64,000 bases of DNA from Pseudomonas fluorescens (lineage in GTDB: Bacteria; Pseudomonadota; Gammaproteobacteria; Pseudomonadales; Pseudomonadaceae), in contig NZ_CP015637.1 in assembly GCF_001708445.1 (NCBI RefSeq), positions 1,117,001-1,181,000 on the forward strand. Direction: 5' to 3'. Shown piece by piece: positions 7,883 to 16,369 of this stretch. The notes beneath the pieces are model-generated. The model did no database searches. It saw nothing but the letters and a program-made list of their open reading frames with translations, and had not been told where the DNA came from. Both the position numbers and the translations under genes were made by a program. Every line of letters starts with the position of its first letter. The stretch's first letter is position 1.

Positions 7883-7986
7883 CAAGCCCGCTCGCCACAA
7901 CAAGCCAACTCGCCACAACAAGCCCGCTTGCCACAACAAGCCTGCTAGCCATAACAAGCCTGCTAACCCCAACAAACCCGCCAGGC
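7883..7986. repeat. 18-bp tandem array derived from the REP family A tail
   Basis: Five head-to-tail 18-base units beginning at 7883, 7901, 7919, 7937 and 7955, plus a partial sixth. The first unit is CAAGCCCGCTCGCCACAA and the units drift progressively away from it. It ends at the stop codon of the TonB receptor gene. A comparable array is at 36104-36193. Confidence 0.88.
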
Positions 7987-7987
7987 T

Positions 7988-10405
7988 TTAGAACTCCAGG
8001 GTGCTGGACACCGACACCTGCCGCGCATCACCTATCGACACGAAGTAGCGGCTGGCCGCCGAGGTGTAGTAGGTGCGGTCGAACAGGTTCTTCACGTTGA
8101 ACTGGAACTTGACCTTCTGCCCGTCGATCTTGGTGTCATAGGTGGCAAACGCGTCGGCCACGGTGTAGCCCGGCAAATCGAAGTCGTTGGCGGCATCGCC
8201 TGCGCGCTCGCCGACGTAGCGCGCGCCGGTCCCCACCCGCAACTGGTCGCCACCGAAAATAGTGCCGAAGTCATAGGCCACCGACAACGAACCGGTGTGC
8301 CTGGCCACGTTTTGCAGGCGGTTGCCTTGCAGCGTCGGGTCGTTGTCCTTGACGTCTTCGGCGTCGGTGAAGGCATAGCTGCCGATCAGGCTCCACTTGT
8401 CGGTCAACTGGCCGCTGGCGTCCAGTTCCAGGCCACGGGAACGCACTTGCCCGGCAATGCTGTAGATCGTGTTGGCACCGGAGCCCACCGACACCAGCAC
8501 ATTGCGCTTGTCGATGTTGAACAACGCCACGCTGGCGGTCACACGCCCAGGTATGTCGAGCTTGGCCCCCAGTTCCCAGGACTTGGATTCCTCCGGCGTG
8601 AGGTCGCCGGTCAACGTGCTGCCATCGGCCAAGGCGGCGATGGTGGAGTTGGGTTTGAACGACTCGGTGTAGCTGCCGTAGAACGACAGCTCATCAGTGT
8701 AGCGATACACCAGGCCGGCCCGCGGCACCCAGGCCTGGCCATTGCCATCGGTGTTGGCCTTGAACGGCACGCCCTTGCCGGCGTATTGGTCATACATCTG
8801 GTAGCGCACACCGCCCACCAGAATCCACTGGTCGGTCAGGTGAATGGCGTCCTGGAAGAACAGCGAGTCGCTGCGCAACAGGTCGGTCTGGGCACTGTCG
8901 GCGGCGCTGACGGTGGTGCCCGCGACTTCGTTGCCATACACCGGGTTGTTGTAGTTGAACGTGCCGCGCGAGTTCTGGCGGATCAGGTCGGCGCGGTAGA
9001 TCTTGCGGTATTCGTCATCCAGGCCGAACACCAGGTCATGCTGCATGCCCAGCACGTTCACCTTGCCTTCCAGGCTGGCCGTGGTGAAACGGTCGGTGCT
9101 GATCGCGCCCCGGGTGCCGTCCATTCTGCGGGTCAGGGTGCCATTGTCATTCACCGCGCTGACGCGCACTTGGCTGGCGTCGTAGGTTTCACGGTTCCAG
9201 CTGTAGCCGAAGTGCGCCTTCCAGTCGTCGTTGAGGTCGTGGTCGGCCTCGAAACGGTACAGGTCGGAACGGCCCTCCATGTTGTTGAACGGTTCGTCCA
9301 GACGCCGCGTGGAGGGGATGTCCAGTGGGTGGTTGGACTTGTCGATCGCGGTGCCACGGTCGAACGGCGAGAGGAATTCACGGTGCTCGTAGGCGAACAG
9401 CAGCTTGGTAGTGTCGCCGTACCAGGCCAGGGACGGCGCCACCAGCGATTCGCGGTGGGTGCCGAAGTTGCGCCAGTAGTCTTCGTCTTCATGGTCGACG
9501 ATCAAGCGATAAGCGAGGCCCGAATCACCGATGGGGCCGGTGGTATCGAGGTTGCCACCGCTGCCGTTCTTGCCATCGCCAAAGGTGGAACCGCGCACGG
9601 TCAGGGCCGTGGATTGGCTCAGCTCGGGCTTTTTGCTGACGATATTGACCACGCCGCCCGGGTCCTGGATGCCGTACAGCAGCGACGATGGCCCCTTGAG
9701 CACTTCAACGCGTTCTGCCGTGGCGTTCAGCGCGCGGCCCTGCACCACCGGCATGCCGTCTTGCATGATCGAGCCGTTACGGTTGTCGCCAAAGCCACGC
9801 AGCATTACCGCGTCCTGGGTGCTGGCCAGGGTGTTGGCCTGGGTGATGCCGCTGATATTGGCCAGGGCGTCATCCAGATTGCGCGGGGTCTGGTCGCGCA
9901 ACACTTGAGCGGGTACGACGTTGACGGTCTGCGGGGTTTCCAGCAGCAAAGCATGGGAGCGCATCACCGAACTGGTGGGCGGAGGCTGGTAGCTGGTGCT
10001 GTCCTGGGCCTGGCCGACACCGCTGATGGTGGTCGCGCCGAGGTTCACCGCACCGTCGGTGGGCAGCGGTTCCAGGGCCAGGGTGCGCGCGTCGATCTGG
10101 CGGAAGGTCAAGCCGGAGCCGCCCAGCAAGCGTTGCAGGGCCTGGGTGGCGCTCATCGGCCCACTGACCGCCGGGGCGTTGAGACCATAGGGGGCTTCAT
10201 CGGTGTAGATCACGCTGATGCCGGTCACCCGGCTGAAATCGCTCAGCGCCTGGGGCAGCGGCTTGGCGGCCTGGGCAAAGTTGAACTGGGCGCTTTGCTG
10301 CTCCTGCGCCTGCGCCACGCTCAAGGGCAGCAATGCCAGCCCAGACACCGTCAATACCGAGGCTCCCAGCCACTGTTTTACCCAACCGCCCGCCGTCGAC
10401 TTCAT
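7988..10405 (-). CDS. TonB-dependent siderophore receptor with STN signalling domain
   Basis: An 805-residue outer-membrane receptor for ferric siderophore uptake. The start at 10405 begins a signal peptide (MKSTAGGWVKQWLGAS, cleavage after AQA near residue 33). Residues 40-105 form the secretin/TonB short N-terminal domain (FAQAAKPLPQALSDFSRVTG) found in receptors that signal through FecR-type anti-sigma factors. The plug follows (ETPQTVNVVPAQVLRDQTPR, VLKGPSSLLYG, GGVVNIVSKKP), then a 22-strand-type barrel ending in a terminal Phe (VSSTLEF). No sigma/FecR pair is adjacent, which is unusual for this class. A Fur-like site lies upstream at 10434-10452. The siderophore cannot be named from sequence alone. 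Confidence 0.93.
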   Translation of the reverse strand: MKSTAGGWVKQWLGASVLTVSGLALLPLSVAQAQEQQSAQFNFAQAAKPLPQALSDFSRVTGISVIYTDEAPYGLNAPAVSGPMSATQALQRLLGGSGLTFRQIDARTLALEPLPTDGAVNLGATTISGVGQAQDSTSYQPPPTSSVMRSHALLLETPQTVNVVPAQVLRDQTPRNLDDALANISGITQANTLASTQDAVMLRGFGDNRNGSIMQDGMPVVQGRALNATAERVEVLKGPSSLLYGIQDPGGVVNIVSKKPELSQSTALTVRGSTFGDGKNGSGGNLDTTGPIGDSGLAYRLIVDHEDEDYWRNFGTHRESLVAPSLAWYGDTTKLLFAYEHREFLSPFDRGTAIDKSNHPLDIPSTRRLDEPFNNMEGRSDLYRFEADHDLNDDWKAHFGYSWNRETYDASQVRVSAVNDNGTLTRRMDGTRGAISTDRFTTASLEGKVNVLGMQHDLVFGLDDEYRKIYRADLIRQNSRGTFNYNNPVYGNEVAGTTVSAADSAQTDLLRSDSLFFQDAIHLTDQWILVGGVRYQMYDQYAGKGVPFKANTDGNGQAWVPRAGLVYRYTDELSFYGSYTESFKPNSTIAALADGSTLTGDLTPEESKSWELGAKLDIPGRVTASVALFNIDKRNVLVSVGSGANTIYSIAGQVRSRGLELDASGQLTDKWSLIGSYAFTDAEDVKDNDPTLQGNRLQNVARHTGSLSVAYDFGTIFGGDQLRVGTGARYVGERAGDAANDFDLPGYTVADAFATYDTKIDGQKVKFQFNVKNLFDRTYYTSAASRYFVSIGDARQVSVSSTLEF

Positions 10406-10433
10406 GCTGTGAGAACCCGTGTAGAAAACGCTG

Positions 10434-10452
10434 TTAATGCGAATAGATCGCA
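10434..10452 (-). promoter_or_regulatory. possible Fur box before the TonB receptor
   Basis: The stretch containing TTAATGCGAATAGATCGCA resembles the AATGCGAAT half of Pseudomonas Fur boxes; the other half matches less well. It lies 30-50 bases upstream of the receptor start. Iron control of such a gene is expected. Confidence 0.4.
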
Positions 10453-10515
10453 GTTTCAAGCACTACACGGATGGGCTGTCGAAAAACCTCACATTTATTT
10501 GCAGATATTTTTTAT

Positions 10516-11451
10516 TTATTGCGCCTGAATGCGGAAACCCATGCGTGGGAAATGCACATGCACGGTGCCAGCGCGTTCATCGGTACGCCGCAGGATCAGC
10601 TCTTCGCGCCCGACAAACCGCAGCTCGCCGGCCACCGGGTCAACGCCATAATCCGTAGCGCTGATCGTCACCGGCTGCCCGGCCTTGAAACCATTCAGGT
10701 CATCGAACAGTTCATCGGGCAACGCGGCTGGCGTGGCGTTTCGCGCCACCTCCAAGGCGTGCTCGGCAGTCATCTCACTGGCGGTGCCATGACCAACGCT
10801 CAGCACCCGCTCCAGCCAGGCCGCGACAGCGGGGTATGCGTCCACCAGCGGCGCCGTCACCGTCGAGCCTTTGAGGAACCACAGCGGATGGGCCAGGGCG
10901 AAGTCGGCAATCGAAGGCTCACCGAACAGGAAATCCCCCACCGAGTGCTGCAACTGCTGCTCAATGCGACCGGCCAGCGCCGGCCATTGATGCAAGGCCA
11001 CCTCCAAGGACACCCGCGCCGCACTGCCACCGCTGAACAGTTTGCTGCGGTCGTCCACCAGCACCTGGAGCAGGTGCGGCGGCACCTTGGCAAACTTGAC
11101 CGCCAGGGATTCAGGCTGGAACACCAGCGCCACGGCATGGGCAAATACCACCGAATCCGCCCAGGCCGCAAAGCCCTGGGTGACCAGTTCCAGGCCCTGG
11201 GGAAACAGCGTCGGTGCCGCTTTTTCCTGCTCCAGGCGGCGGGCGATCAAGGCGGTGTCGCAGTAAATATCGGCGCCGACCTGCAACACCGGCGTCTTGC
11301 GATAGCCCCCGGTCAAGGCGGTCAGATCAGGCTTGGGCATCACCGGCGAGATAAGCACCGAGCGCCACGACAACCCCTTGAACCCCAGGAGCAGGCGGGC
11401 TTTTTCAGCAAAGGGGGACTGCGGGTAGTGGTGCAGGATCAACTCAGACAT
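10516..11451 (-). CDS. glutathione S-transferase family protein
   Basis: A 311-residue soluble protein. The N-terminal 80 residues have the thioredoxin-like GST fold pattern (LILHHYPQSPFAEKARLLLG, then GGYRKTPVLQVGADIYCDT, with the TPVLQ turn that binds glutathione), followed by a helical C-terminal GST domain (FLFGEPSIADFALAHPLWFL). About 100 further residues (FDDLNGFKAGQPVTISATDY, ELRFVGREELILRRTDERAG) go beyond the usual 200-220 residue GST length. Substrate is unknown. It lies 110 bases upstream of the TonB receptor on the same strand. Confidence 0.85.
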   Translation of the reverse strand: MSELILHHYPQSPFAEKARLLLGFKGLSWRSVLISPVMPKPDLTALTGGYRKTPVLQVGADIYCDTALIARRLEQEKAAPTLFPQGLELVTQGFAAWADSVVFAHAVALVFQPESLAVKFAKVPPHLLQVLVDDRSKLFSGGSAARVSLEVALHQWPALAGRIEQQLQHSVGDFLFGEPSIADFALAHPLWFLKGSTVTAPLVDAYPAVAAWLERVLSVGHGTASEMTAEHALEVARNATPAALPDELFDDLNGFKAGQPVTISATDYGVDPVAGELRFVGREELILRRTDERAGTVHVHFPRMGFRIQAQ

Positions 11452-11527
11452 GCCAGGCTCCGCTCAATGGAATGAACCGCTAGCTTAGCCCGCAAAACCG
11501 TACGTGGGGACGATGGGAACCCATCAC

Positions 11528-11800
11528 TCAAATCAATGAACCACTCGCGGCCAGGCACTCCTTGGCACTTTTTTTCAGCTTCTTGATCAGCCGTTCCTGG
11601 CGCAGCGCCTCGCCCTTGCTCGCGCACTGCTCGGTGTAGACCAACGCCACGGCGGGGCTGGACAAAAAGAACCGCGCGCCCTTGCCGCTTTGATGAGAAG
11701 CAAAGCGGCGCACCGGGTCGTTGCTGATGCCGCAATAGAGTGAGCCATTGGCGGCACGCACCAGGTACACGAACCAGGGTTTGGCTTGAGTGGGAGTCAT
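11528..11800 (-). CDS. GIY-YIG nuclease-domain protein (YhbQ-like)
   Basis: A 90-residue single-domain protein of the UPF0213/YhbQ group. The GIY-YIG motif appears as [18 protein letters not shown], followed by the conserved Arg ([17 protein letters not shown]) and the Glu ([15 protein letters not shown]). Small stand-alone members are proposed nucleases whose role in the cell is poorly defined. The start is the ATG at 11800, or the GTG just before it at 11803; neither has a clear ribosome-binding site. Confidence 0.88.
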   Translation of the reverse strand: MTPTQAKPWFVYLVRAANGSLYCGISNDPVRRFASHQSGKGARFFLSSPAVALVYTEQCASKGEALRQERLIKKLKKSAKECLAASGSLI

Positions 11801-11840
11801 CACGAATCGATTTCGGCAAACCAGAAGAGCGCTGATCTTA

Positions 11841-12311
11841 TCAACGACCGGCCTGGAATGCCTTCAAGCCTTTGAGCGCTTGGGCACGCACCGCGTTTTT
11901 CAATGCCGGCGACCAGCCCAGCAACAGCCCCTTGAGGCCCAGGGCCTGGCGCGACCAACGCCACAGGTCGAAATGGTCGTGGTGCTCGCAGATCTTGCCG
12001 TCGCGAAACACAAACCGCGCGCCGATGTCGTTGACCACGGTATTGCCGGTCGCGCTGAACAGGTAAGTCGCCACCCAATGCGCGCTGCCGGTGCGCTCAT
12101 CGCTGCGCACATGGTCGAACGTCAGGGAAAAGTCCTTGGCCCGCGTGGTGAGCATGCGCCACATATCCCCGGCATCACGCCCGCGTAACTCGCCGAACGC
12201 CGGGTCGCTGAAGACCACATCGTCGGTGTAGCAGGCGGCCATGGCTTCGGCATCCAGGCGCTGGAAGGCGCTGTAGAACTCGGTGATCAGGGCGTTATGG
12301 GCATCACTCAT
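11841..12311 (-). CDS. NTF2/SnoaL-like domain protein
   Basis: A 156-residue soluble protein of the nuclear-transport-factor-2-like superfamily. The N-terminal helix and strand pattern ([40 protein letters not shown]) and the segment [20 protein letters not shown], then [20 protein letters not shown], are characteristic. Members bind small hydrophobic ligands or act as isomerases or hydrolases; nothing here identifies a substrate. GGAC lies eight bases before the ATG. Confidence 0.85.
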   Translation of the reverse strand: MSDAHNALITEFYSAFQRLDAEAMAACYTDDVVFSDPAFGELRGRDAGDMWRMLTTRAKDFSLTFDHVRSDERTGSAHWVATYLFSATGNTVVNDIGARFVFRDGKICEHHDHFDLWRWSRQALGLKGLLLGWSPALKNAVRAQALKGLKAFQAGR

Positions 12312-12404
12312 GGGCGGGGTCCTTTGGCGTCAGAAGAGTTGACGCACGATAAGCCGGTCGCGCCGCCAAGGCTACTGTCATTCACTGTGCAAATGAGTGG
12401 GCTT

Positions 12405-12681
12405 GCTTAATGCCAGTCAGTCAAGGAGGAACACTGTAACTGTGGCAAGCGGGCTTGTCGTGGCGAGCGGGCTTGCCCTAATGCCGTTCAGTTAAGGCTT
12501 TTTTGTAGGAGCGAGCTTGCTCGCGAAGAACTCACAGGCGCCGCGCAGCAGCCCCAAAACACAGCCCCGGAGCTGACTGACACACTGCAGCGCTCTTATT
12601 GGGGCGGCTTCGCCACCCAACGCGGGGCAAGCCCGCTCGCCACAACAAGCCAACTCGCCACGACAGGCCCGCTCGCCACAG
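12405..12681. repeat. composite REP region, families A and B with the CCTAATGCC unit
   Basis: Fills most of the 425-base gap before dacB. In order: GCCAGTCAGTCAAGGAGG, two family A fragments, CCTAATGCCGTTCAGTTAAG, a single family B unit (TGTAGGAGCGAGCTTGCTCG), a family A inverted pair with divergent loop, and short tail copies (CAAGCCCGCTCGCCACAA and variants) ending at about 12681. The repeat is open in frame with dacB, so the dacB frame looks longer than the gene. Confidence 0.8.
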
Positions 12682-12736
12682 GAGTACGGAGCTGTTAGCG
12701 TTGCGGCCACTAATGGCTTTGCGGAACACAGTACTG

Positions 12737-14182
12737 ATGCACTTTGGGCGATGGCTACACCTGCTGTACGTGAGTTTTTTACTGGGGGGCTGTGCGAGTG
12801 TTTCGCCGCCTTCCACACCATCAACACTCGATCACCTGCTGGCCGATCCTGCCCTGAACGGCTCCACGGTTTCCGTCATGGTGCGCGATGCCCGCAGCGG
12901 CACCACGCTCTACCAGCACAATCCGCGCACGCGCTTGGTTCCCGCGTCCAACCTCAAGCTGCTGACCACGGCGGCGGCGATGGACGTGCTCGGGCCGGAC
13001 TACCGGTTTTCCACGCAACTGTTGAGCGACGGCCGCCGCCAGGGCGAGCGCCTGATCGGCAACCTGTACCTGCGTGGCCTGGGTGACCCGACAACGCAGT
13101 TCGCCGACTACCAGGCCCTGGCCGCGCAGTTGGCCAGCCAAGGTGTGCGTCAGGTATCGGGTGACTTGGTGTTCGATGACACCTGGTTCGATACCCAGCG
13201 CCTCGGCGTCGACTGGGCCCAGGACGACGAAAGCACCTATTATGGTGCGCAGATTTCGGCGCTGACGGTGTCACCCGATACGGATTTTGATGCCGGCACC
13301 TTGCTGGTCACCGCCAAGGCGCCGCTCAGTGCCGGCCAGCCGGTGAGTGTGTCGATCAGCCCGGCCACCGATTATGTGCAACTCAGCAATCGTGCGGTGA
13401 GCGGCGCGGGCAACAACTACGCCATCACTCGCCAGCACGGCACCAACCTGCTGCAACTCAGCGGTGCACTGGCGCCGGGAAAGCAAAGCCGGCAGTGGGT
13501 GAGTGTGTGGGAACCGACGCAACTGGTGGCCAATCTGTTTGAGCAGGCGCTGGCGCAGCAGGGTATCCAGGTGCTAGGCCGGCGTGTGTTCGGGGGCGCG
13601 AGCCCAGCGAAGGCGACGCTGTTGGCGGAGCATCGATCGGCGCCGTTGCAAGATTTGATCACGCCGCTGCTCAAGCTTTCGAACAACAACATGTCCGAAG
13701 CCCTGCTCAAGGCCATGGGCCGCAAAACCTCCAATGCGGGCACGGCGGTGGCGGGCGTGGCGGCAGTCGCGGCGTTTATGCAGCGCCAGGGCATGGACCC
13801 GGCGACGCTCAGCCAGGTGGATGGCTCCGGTTTGTCGCGGCGCAACCTGGTGTCGGCGCAAAATCTCACCGACCTGTTGCTGGCCGCTTCGAAACAATCC
13901 TGGTTCGACGCCTGGTACAACGCCTTGCCGATTGCCGGCAATGCCGAGCGCATGACCGGCGGCAGCCTGCGTTATCGCCTGCGGGGCACCGCCGCCGAAA
14001 ACAACCTGCACGCCAAGACCGGCTCCATGGGCGGTGTGTCATCACTGAGCGGTTACATTACCGACAGTGAGGGACGGCGCCTGGTGTTTTCAATGATCAG
14101 CAATAACTACATCAGCGACGCAGCCCCCATCCGCGCCCTCGAGAACCGCCTGGCACTTGCCCTGGCCCAGTGGCACGACTAG
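12737..14182 (+). CDS. dacB: D-alanyl-D-alanine carboxypeptidase/endopeptidase (PBP4, family S13)
   Basis: A 481-residue low-molecular-weight penicillin-binding protein that trims or cuts peptidoglycan cross-links in the periplasm. Motifs in order are SxxK in PASNLKLLTTAAA, SxN in LLKLSNNNMSEALL and KTG in NLHAKTGSMGG. I chose the ATG at 12737 because it begins a lipoprotein-like signal (MHFGRWLHLLYVSFLLGGCA, lipobox LGGC). An ATG at 12713 is possible. The frame upstream to 12599 is repeat DNA and should not be counted as protein. A predicted lipid anchor is less common in this family. The stop is two bases from the convergent hmgR stop. Confidence 0.93.
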   Translation: MHFGRWLHLLYVSFLLGGCASVSPPSTPSTLDHLLADPALNGSTVSVMVRDARSGTTLYQHNPRTRLVPASNLKLLTTAAAMDVLGPDYRFSTQLLSDGRRQGERLIGNLYLRGLGDPTTQFADYQALAAQLASQGVRQVSGDLVFDDTWFDTQRLGVDWAQDDESTYYGAQISALTVSPDTDFDAGTLLVTAKAPLSAGQPVSVSISPATDYVQLSNRAVSGAGNNYAITRQHGTNLLQLSGALAPGKQSRQWVSVWEPTQLVANLFEQALAQQGIQVLGRRVFGGASPAKATLLAEHRSAPLQDLITPLLKLSNNNMSEALLKAMGRKTSNAGTAVAGVAAVAAFMQRQGMDPATLSQVDGSGLSRRNLVSAQNLTDLLLAASKQSWFDAWYNALPIAGNAERMTGGSLRYRLRGTAAENNLHAKTGSMGGVSSLSGYITDSEGRRLVFSMISNNYISDAAPIRALENRLALALAQWHD

Positions 14183-14183
14183 C

Positions 14184-14963
14184 TCAGGGCTGGTAGCCCA
14201 TCCGCCAACTCACGGCCCGGGTCGCCGCCAGCAAGCGCTGCGCCGCCGGGCCATCTTCGTCGGCGTGGAACAGTGAGGTGGGGCCGACCACGGTCATCAC
14301 CGCAGCTACCTGGCCAACCGCGTTGAACACCGGCGCCGACAATGCATCCACCCCCGGCATCAGCAGGCCATGCACAAAGTGCAGGCCGCGCTGGCGGATC
14401 TGTTCGCAGGTGAGGGCATAAGCCTGGTCGTCGGCCAGGGCATGGGCGATGCCAGCCTCGATCTCGCGTTCACGCAATTCGACGGTTTCCCGCGACGGCA
14501 GGAAGGCACTGAACACCAGCCCGGTGGACGAGCTGAGCAGCGGCAGTACCGAGCCCAGTTGCGTCACCACCGTCACGGCGCGCACCGCCGGCTCGATCTG
14601 CACCACGGTCGCGCCCTGGTTGCCCCACACCGCCAGGAAGCAGGTTTCATTCAATTCGTCGCGCAGTTCGGCCAGGGGCAGGGCGCCGACTTTCAACACG
14701 TCCATACTGCCCAGGGCGGCCAGGCCCACGCGCAAGGCTTCGCGGCCCAGGCCGTAATGGTTGGTGGCGGTGTTCTGTTCGGCAAAACCGGAGGCGATCA
14801 ACGCCTGGAGATAGCGGTGCACCTTGCTCGCCGGCATCTGCACATGTTCGGCCAGGCGCGACAGCGAGGTGGAGGGCGACAGTTCGGCCAGGGCCTTGAG
14901 GATATCGGTGCCCACTTCGGCCGAGCGGACTTTCTGTTTACCGGTGTCGCGGGGCTTTTCCAT
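14184..14963 (-). CDS. hmgR: IclR-family regulator of the homogentisate operon
   Basis: A 259-residue IclR-type repressor. The winged helix-turn-helix is at about 15-75 (GTDILKALAELSPSTSLSRL, PASKVHRYLQALIASGF) and the effector domain follows (LETC-like NETCFLAVWGNQGATVVQIE, LPLLSSSTGLVFSAFL). In P. putida the equivalent HmgR represses hmgABC and is released by homogentisate. It is divergent from hmgA with 119 bases between starts, and the gap contains a matching palindrome. The ATG at 14963 lacks a good ribosome-binding site; a TTG at 15026 in frame would add 21 residues and overlap the operator. Confidence 0.9.
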   Translation of the reverse strand: MEKPRDTGKQKVRSAEVGTDILKALAELSPSTSLSRLAEHVQMPASKVHRYLQALIASGFAEQNTATNHYGLGREALRVGLAALGSMDVLKVGALPLAELRDELNETCFLAVWGNQGATVVQIEPAVRAVTVVTQLGSVLPLLSSSTGLVFSAFLPSRETVELREREIEAGIAHALADDQAYALTCEQIRQRGLHFVHGLLMPGVDALSAPVFNAVGQVAAVMTVVGPTSLFHADEDGPAAQRLLAATRAVSWRMGYQP

Positions 14964-15027
14964 GGAGGGGCGGGAATCCGAGAGATGAGTGGGCGTCTTT
15001 ATAGCTTGACGGTCGGCAGTGATCAAA

Positions 15028-15052
15028 TTACGTTATGCGTAACTGGATTACG
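15028..15052 (+). promoter_or_regulatory. candidate HmgR operator
   Basis: TTACG-TTATG-CGTAA is a palindrome with 5-base arms and a 5-base centre, and a third TTACG follows after another 5 bases. The half-sites are therefore spaced at one helical turn. It lies between the divergent hmgR and hmgA genes, 30-55 bases before the hmgA start. Binding by HmgR is inferred from position. Confidence 0.6.
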
Positions 15053-15082
15053 ATAAAAACAACTTCCGCCAGAGGATGATCC

Positions 15083-16366
15083 ATGAACCTCGAATACCTG
15101 TCGGGCTTCGGCAATGAATTCGCCAGCGAAGCCCTACCCGGCGCGCTGCCCGTCGGCCAGAACTCCCCGCAAAAAGCGCCCTACGGTCTCTACACCGAAC
15201 TGTTTTCCGGCACGGCCTTCACCATGGTGCGCAGCGAAGCGCGCCGTACCTGGCTGTACCGCATCCAGCCGTCGGCCAACCACCCGGCGTTCGTCAAGCT
15301 GGAGCGGCAATTGGCCGGTGGCCCGCTGGGGGCGGTCACGCCCAATCGCCTGCGCTGGAACCCGCTGGAGCTGCCGAGCGAGCCGACGGACTTTATCGAG
15401 GGACTTGTCGGCATGGTCGCCAATTGCGCGTCGGAAAAACCGGCGGGCATCAGCATCTACCACTACCGCGCCAACCGATCGATGGAGCGCGTGTTCTTCA
15501 ACGCCGATGGCGAGCTGTTGATCGTGCCTGAGCAGGGCCGCTTGCGTATCGCCACCGAACTGGGGGTGCTGGAGGTCGAGCCGCTGGAAATCGTCGTACT
15601 GCCGCGCGGCCTGAAGTTCCGCGTCGAATTGCTGGATGCGCAAGCGCGTGGCTACGTCGCCGAGAACCATGGCGCACCGCTGCGCCTGCCGGACCTGGGG
15701 CCGATTGGCAGCAATGGCCTGGCCAATCCCCGCGACTTCCTGAGCCCCGTCGCCCATTACGAAGACCTCAAGCAGCCCACCACCCTGGTGCAGAAATTCC
15801 TCGGTGAACTGTGGGCCTGCGAGCTGGACCACTCGCCGCTGAACGTGGTGGCCTGGCACGGTAACAATGTGCCGTACAAATACGATCTGCGTCGCTTCAA
15901 CACGATCGGCACCGTGAGCTTCGATCACCCCGACCCGTCGATCTTCACCGTATTGACCTCGCCCACCAGTGTGCATGGCTTGGCCAACCTCGACTTTGTG
16001 ATCTTCCCACCGCGCTGGATGGTGGCCGAGAACACCTTCCGGCCACCGTGGTTCCACCGCAACCTGATGAACGAATACATGGGCCTGATCCAGGGCGTCT
16101 ACGATGCCAAGGCCGACGGTTTCCTGCCCGGCGGTGCATCGCTGCACAGCTGCATGAGCGCCCACGGCCCGGATGGCGAGACCTGCACCAAGGCCATCAA
16201 TGTCGAGCTGGCGCCCCACAAGATCGATAACACCATGGCCTTTATGTTCGAGACCAGCCAAGTGCTGCGCCCGACCCAGTTCGCCCTGGAATGCCCGCAA
16301 CTGCAACCCGCTTATGACGCGTGCTGGGCCTCGCTGCCCGCCACCTTCAACCCGAACCGGAGATAA
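15083..16366 (+). CDS. hmgA: homogentisate 1,2-dioxygenase
   Basis: A 427-residue non-haem Fe(II) dioxygenase that opens the ring of homogentisate to maleylacetoacetate, the central step of phenylalanine and tyrosine breakdown. The N-terminus [20 protein letters not shown] is diagnostic. The metal-binding region appears as [15 protein letters not shown] (His and Glu ligands) and [13 protein letters not shown] (second His). Length agrees with bacterial enzymes. AGAGGA precedes the ATG by seven bases. It is the first gene of a three-gene operon with fumarylacetoacetase and maleylacetoacetate isomerase. Confidence 0.97.
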   Translation: MNLEYLSGFGNEFASEALPGALPVGQNSPQKAPYGLYTELFSGTAFTMVRSEARRTWLYRIQPSANHPAFVKLERQLAGGPLGAVTPNRLRWNPLELPSEPTDFIEGLVGMVANCASEKPAGISIYHYRANRSMERVFFNADGELLIVPEQGRLRIATELGVLEVEPLEIVVLPRGLKFRVELLDAQARGYVAENHGAPLRLPDLGPIGSNGLANPRDFLSPVAHYEDLKQPTTLVQKFLGELWACELDHSPLNVVAWHGNNVPYKYDLRRFNTIGTVSFDHPDPSIFTVLTSPTSVHGLANLDFVIFPPRWMVAENTFRPPWFHRNLMNEYMGLIQGVYDAKADGFLPGGASLHSCMSAHGPDGETCTKAINVELAPHKIDNTMAFMFETSQVLRPTQFALECPQLQPAYDACWASLPATFNPNRR

Positions 16367-16369
16367 CCC

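Noticed and set aside
7883..7986. Short regular repeats resembling a CRISPR array
   Set aside because: The 18-base units are contiguous with no spacers and there are no cas genes; it is a tandem array. The same holds for 36104-36193.
8297..10528. 743-codon plus-strand frame
   Set aside because: Antisense shadow of the TonB receptor gene in GC-rich DNA; no recognisable domain or start signal.
12599..12736. N-terminal extension of DacB with repeated basic residues
   Set aside because: The frame passes through REP tail copies; the lipoprotein signal at 12737 marks the real start.
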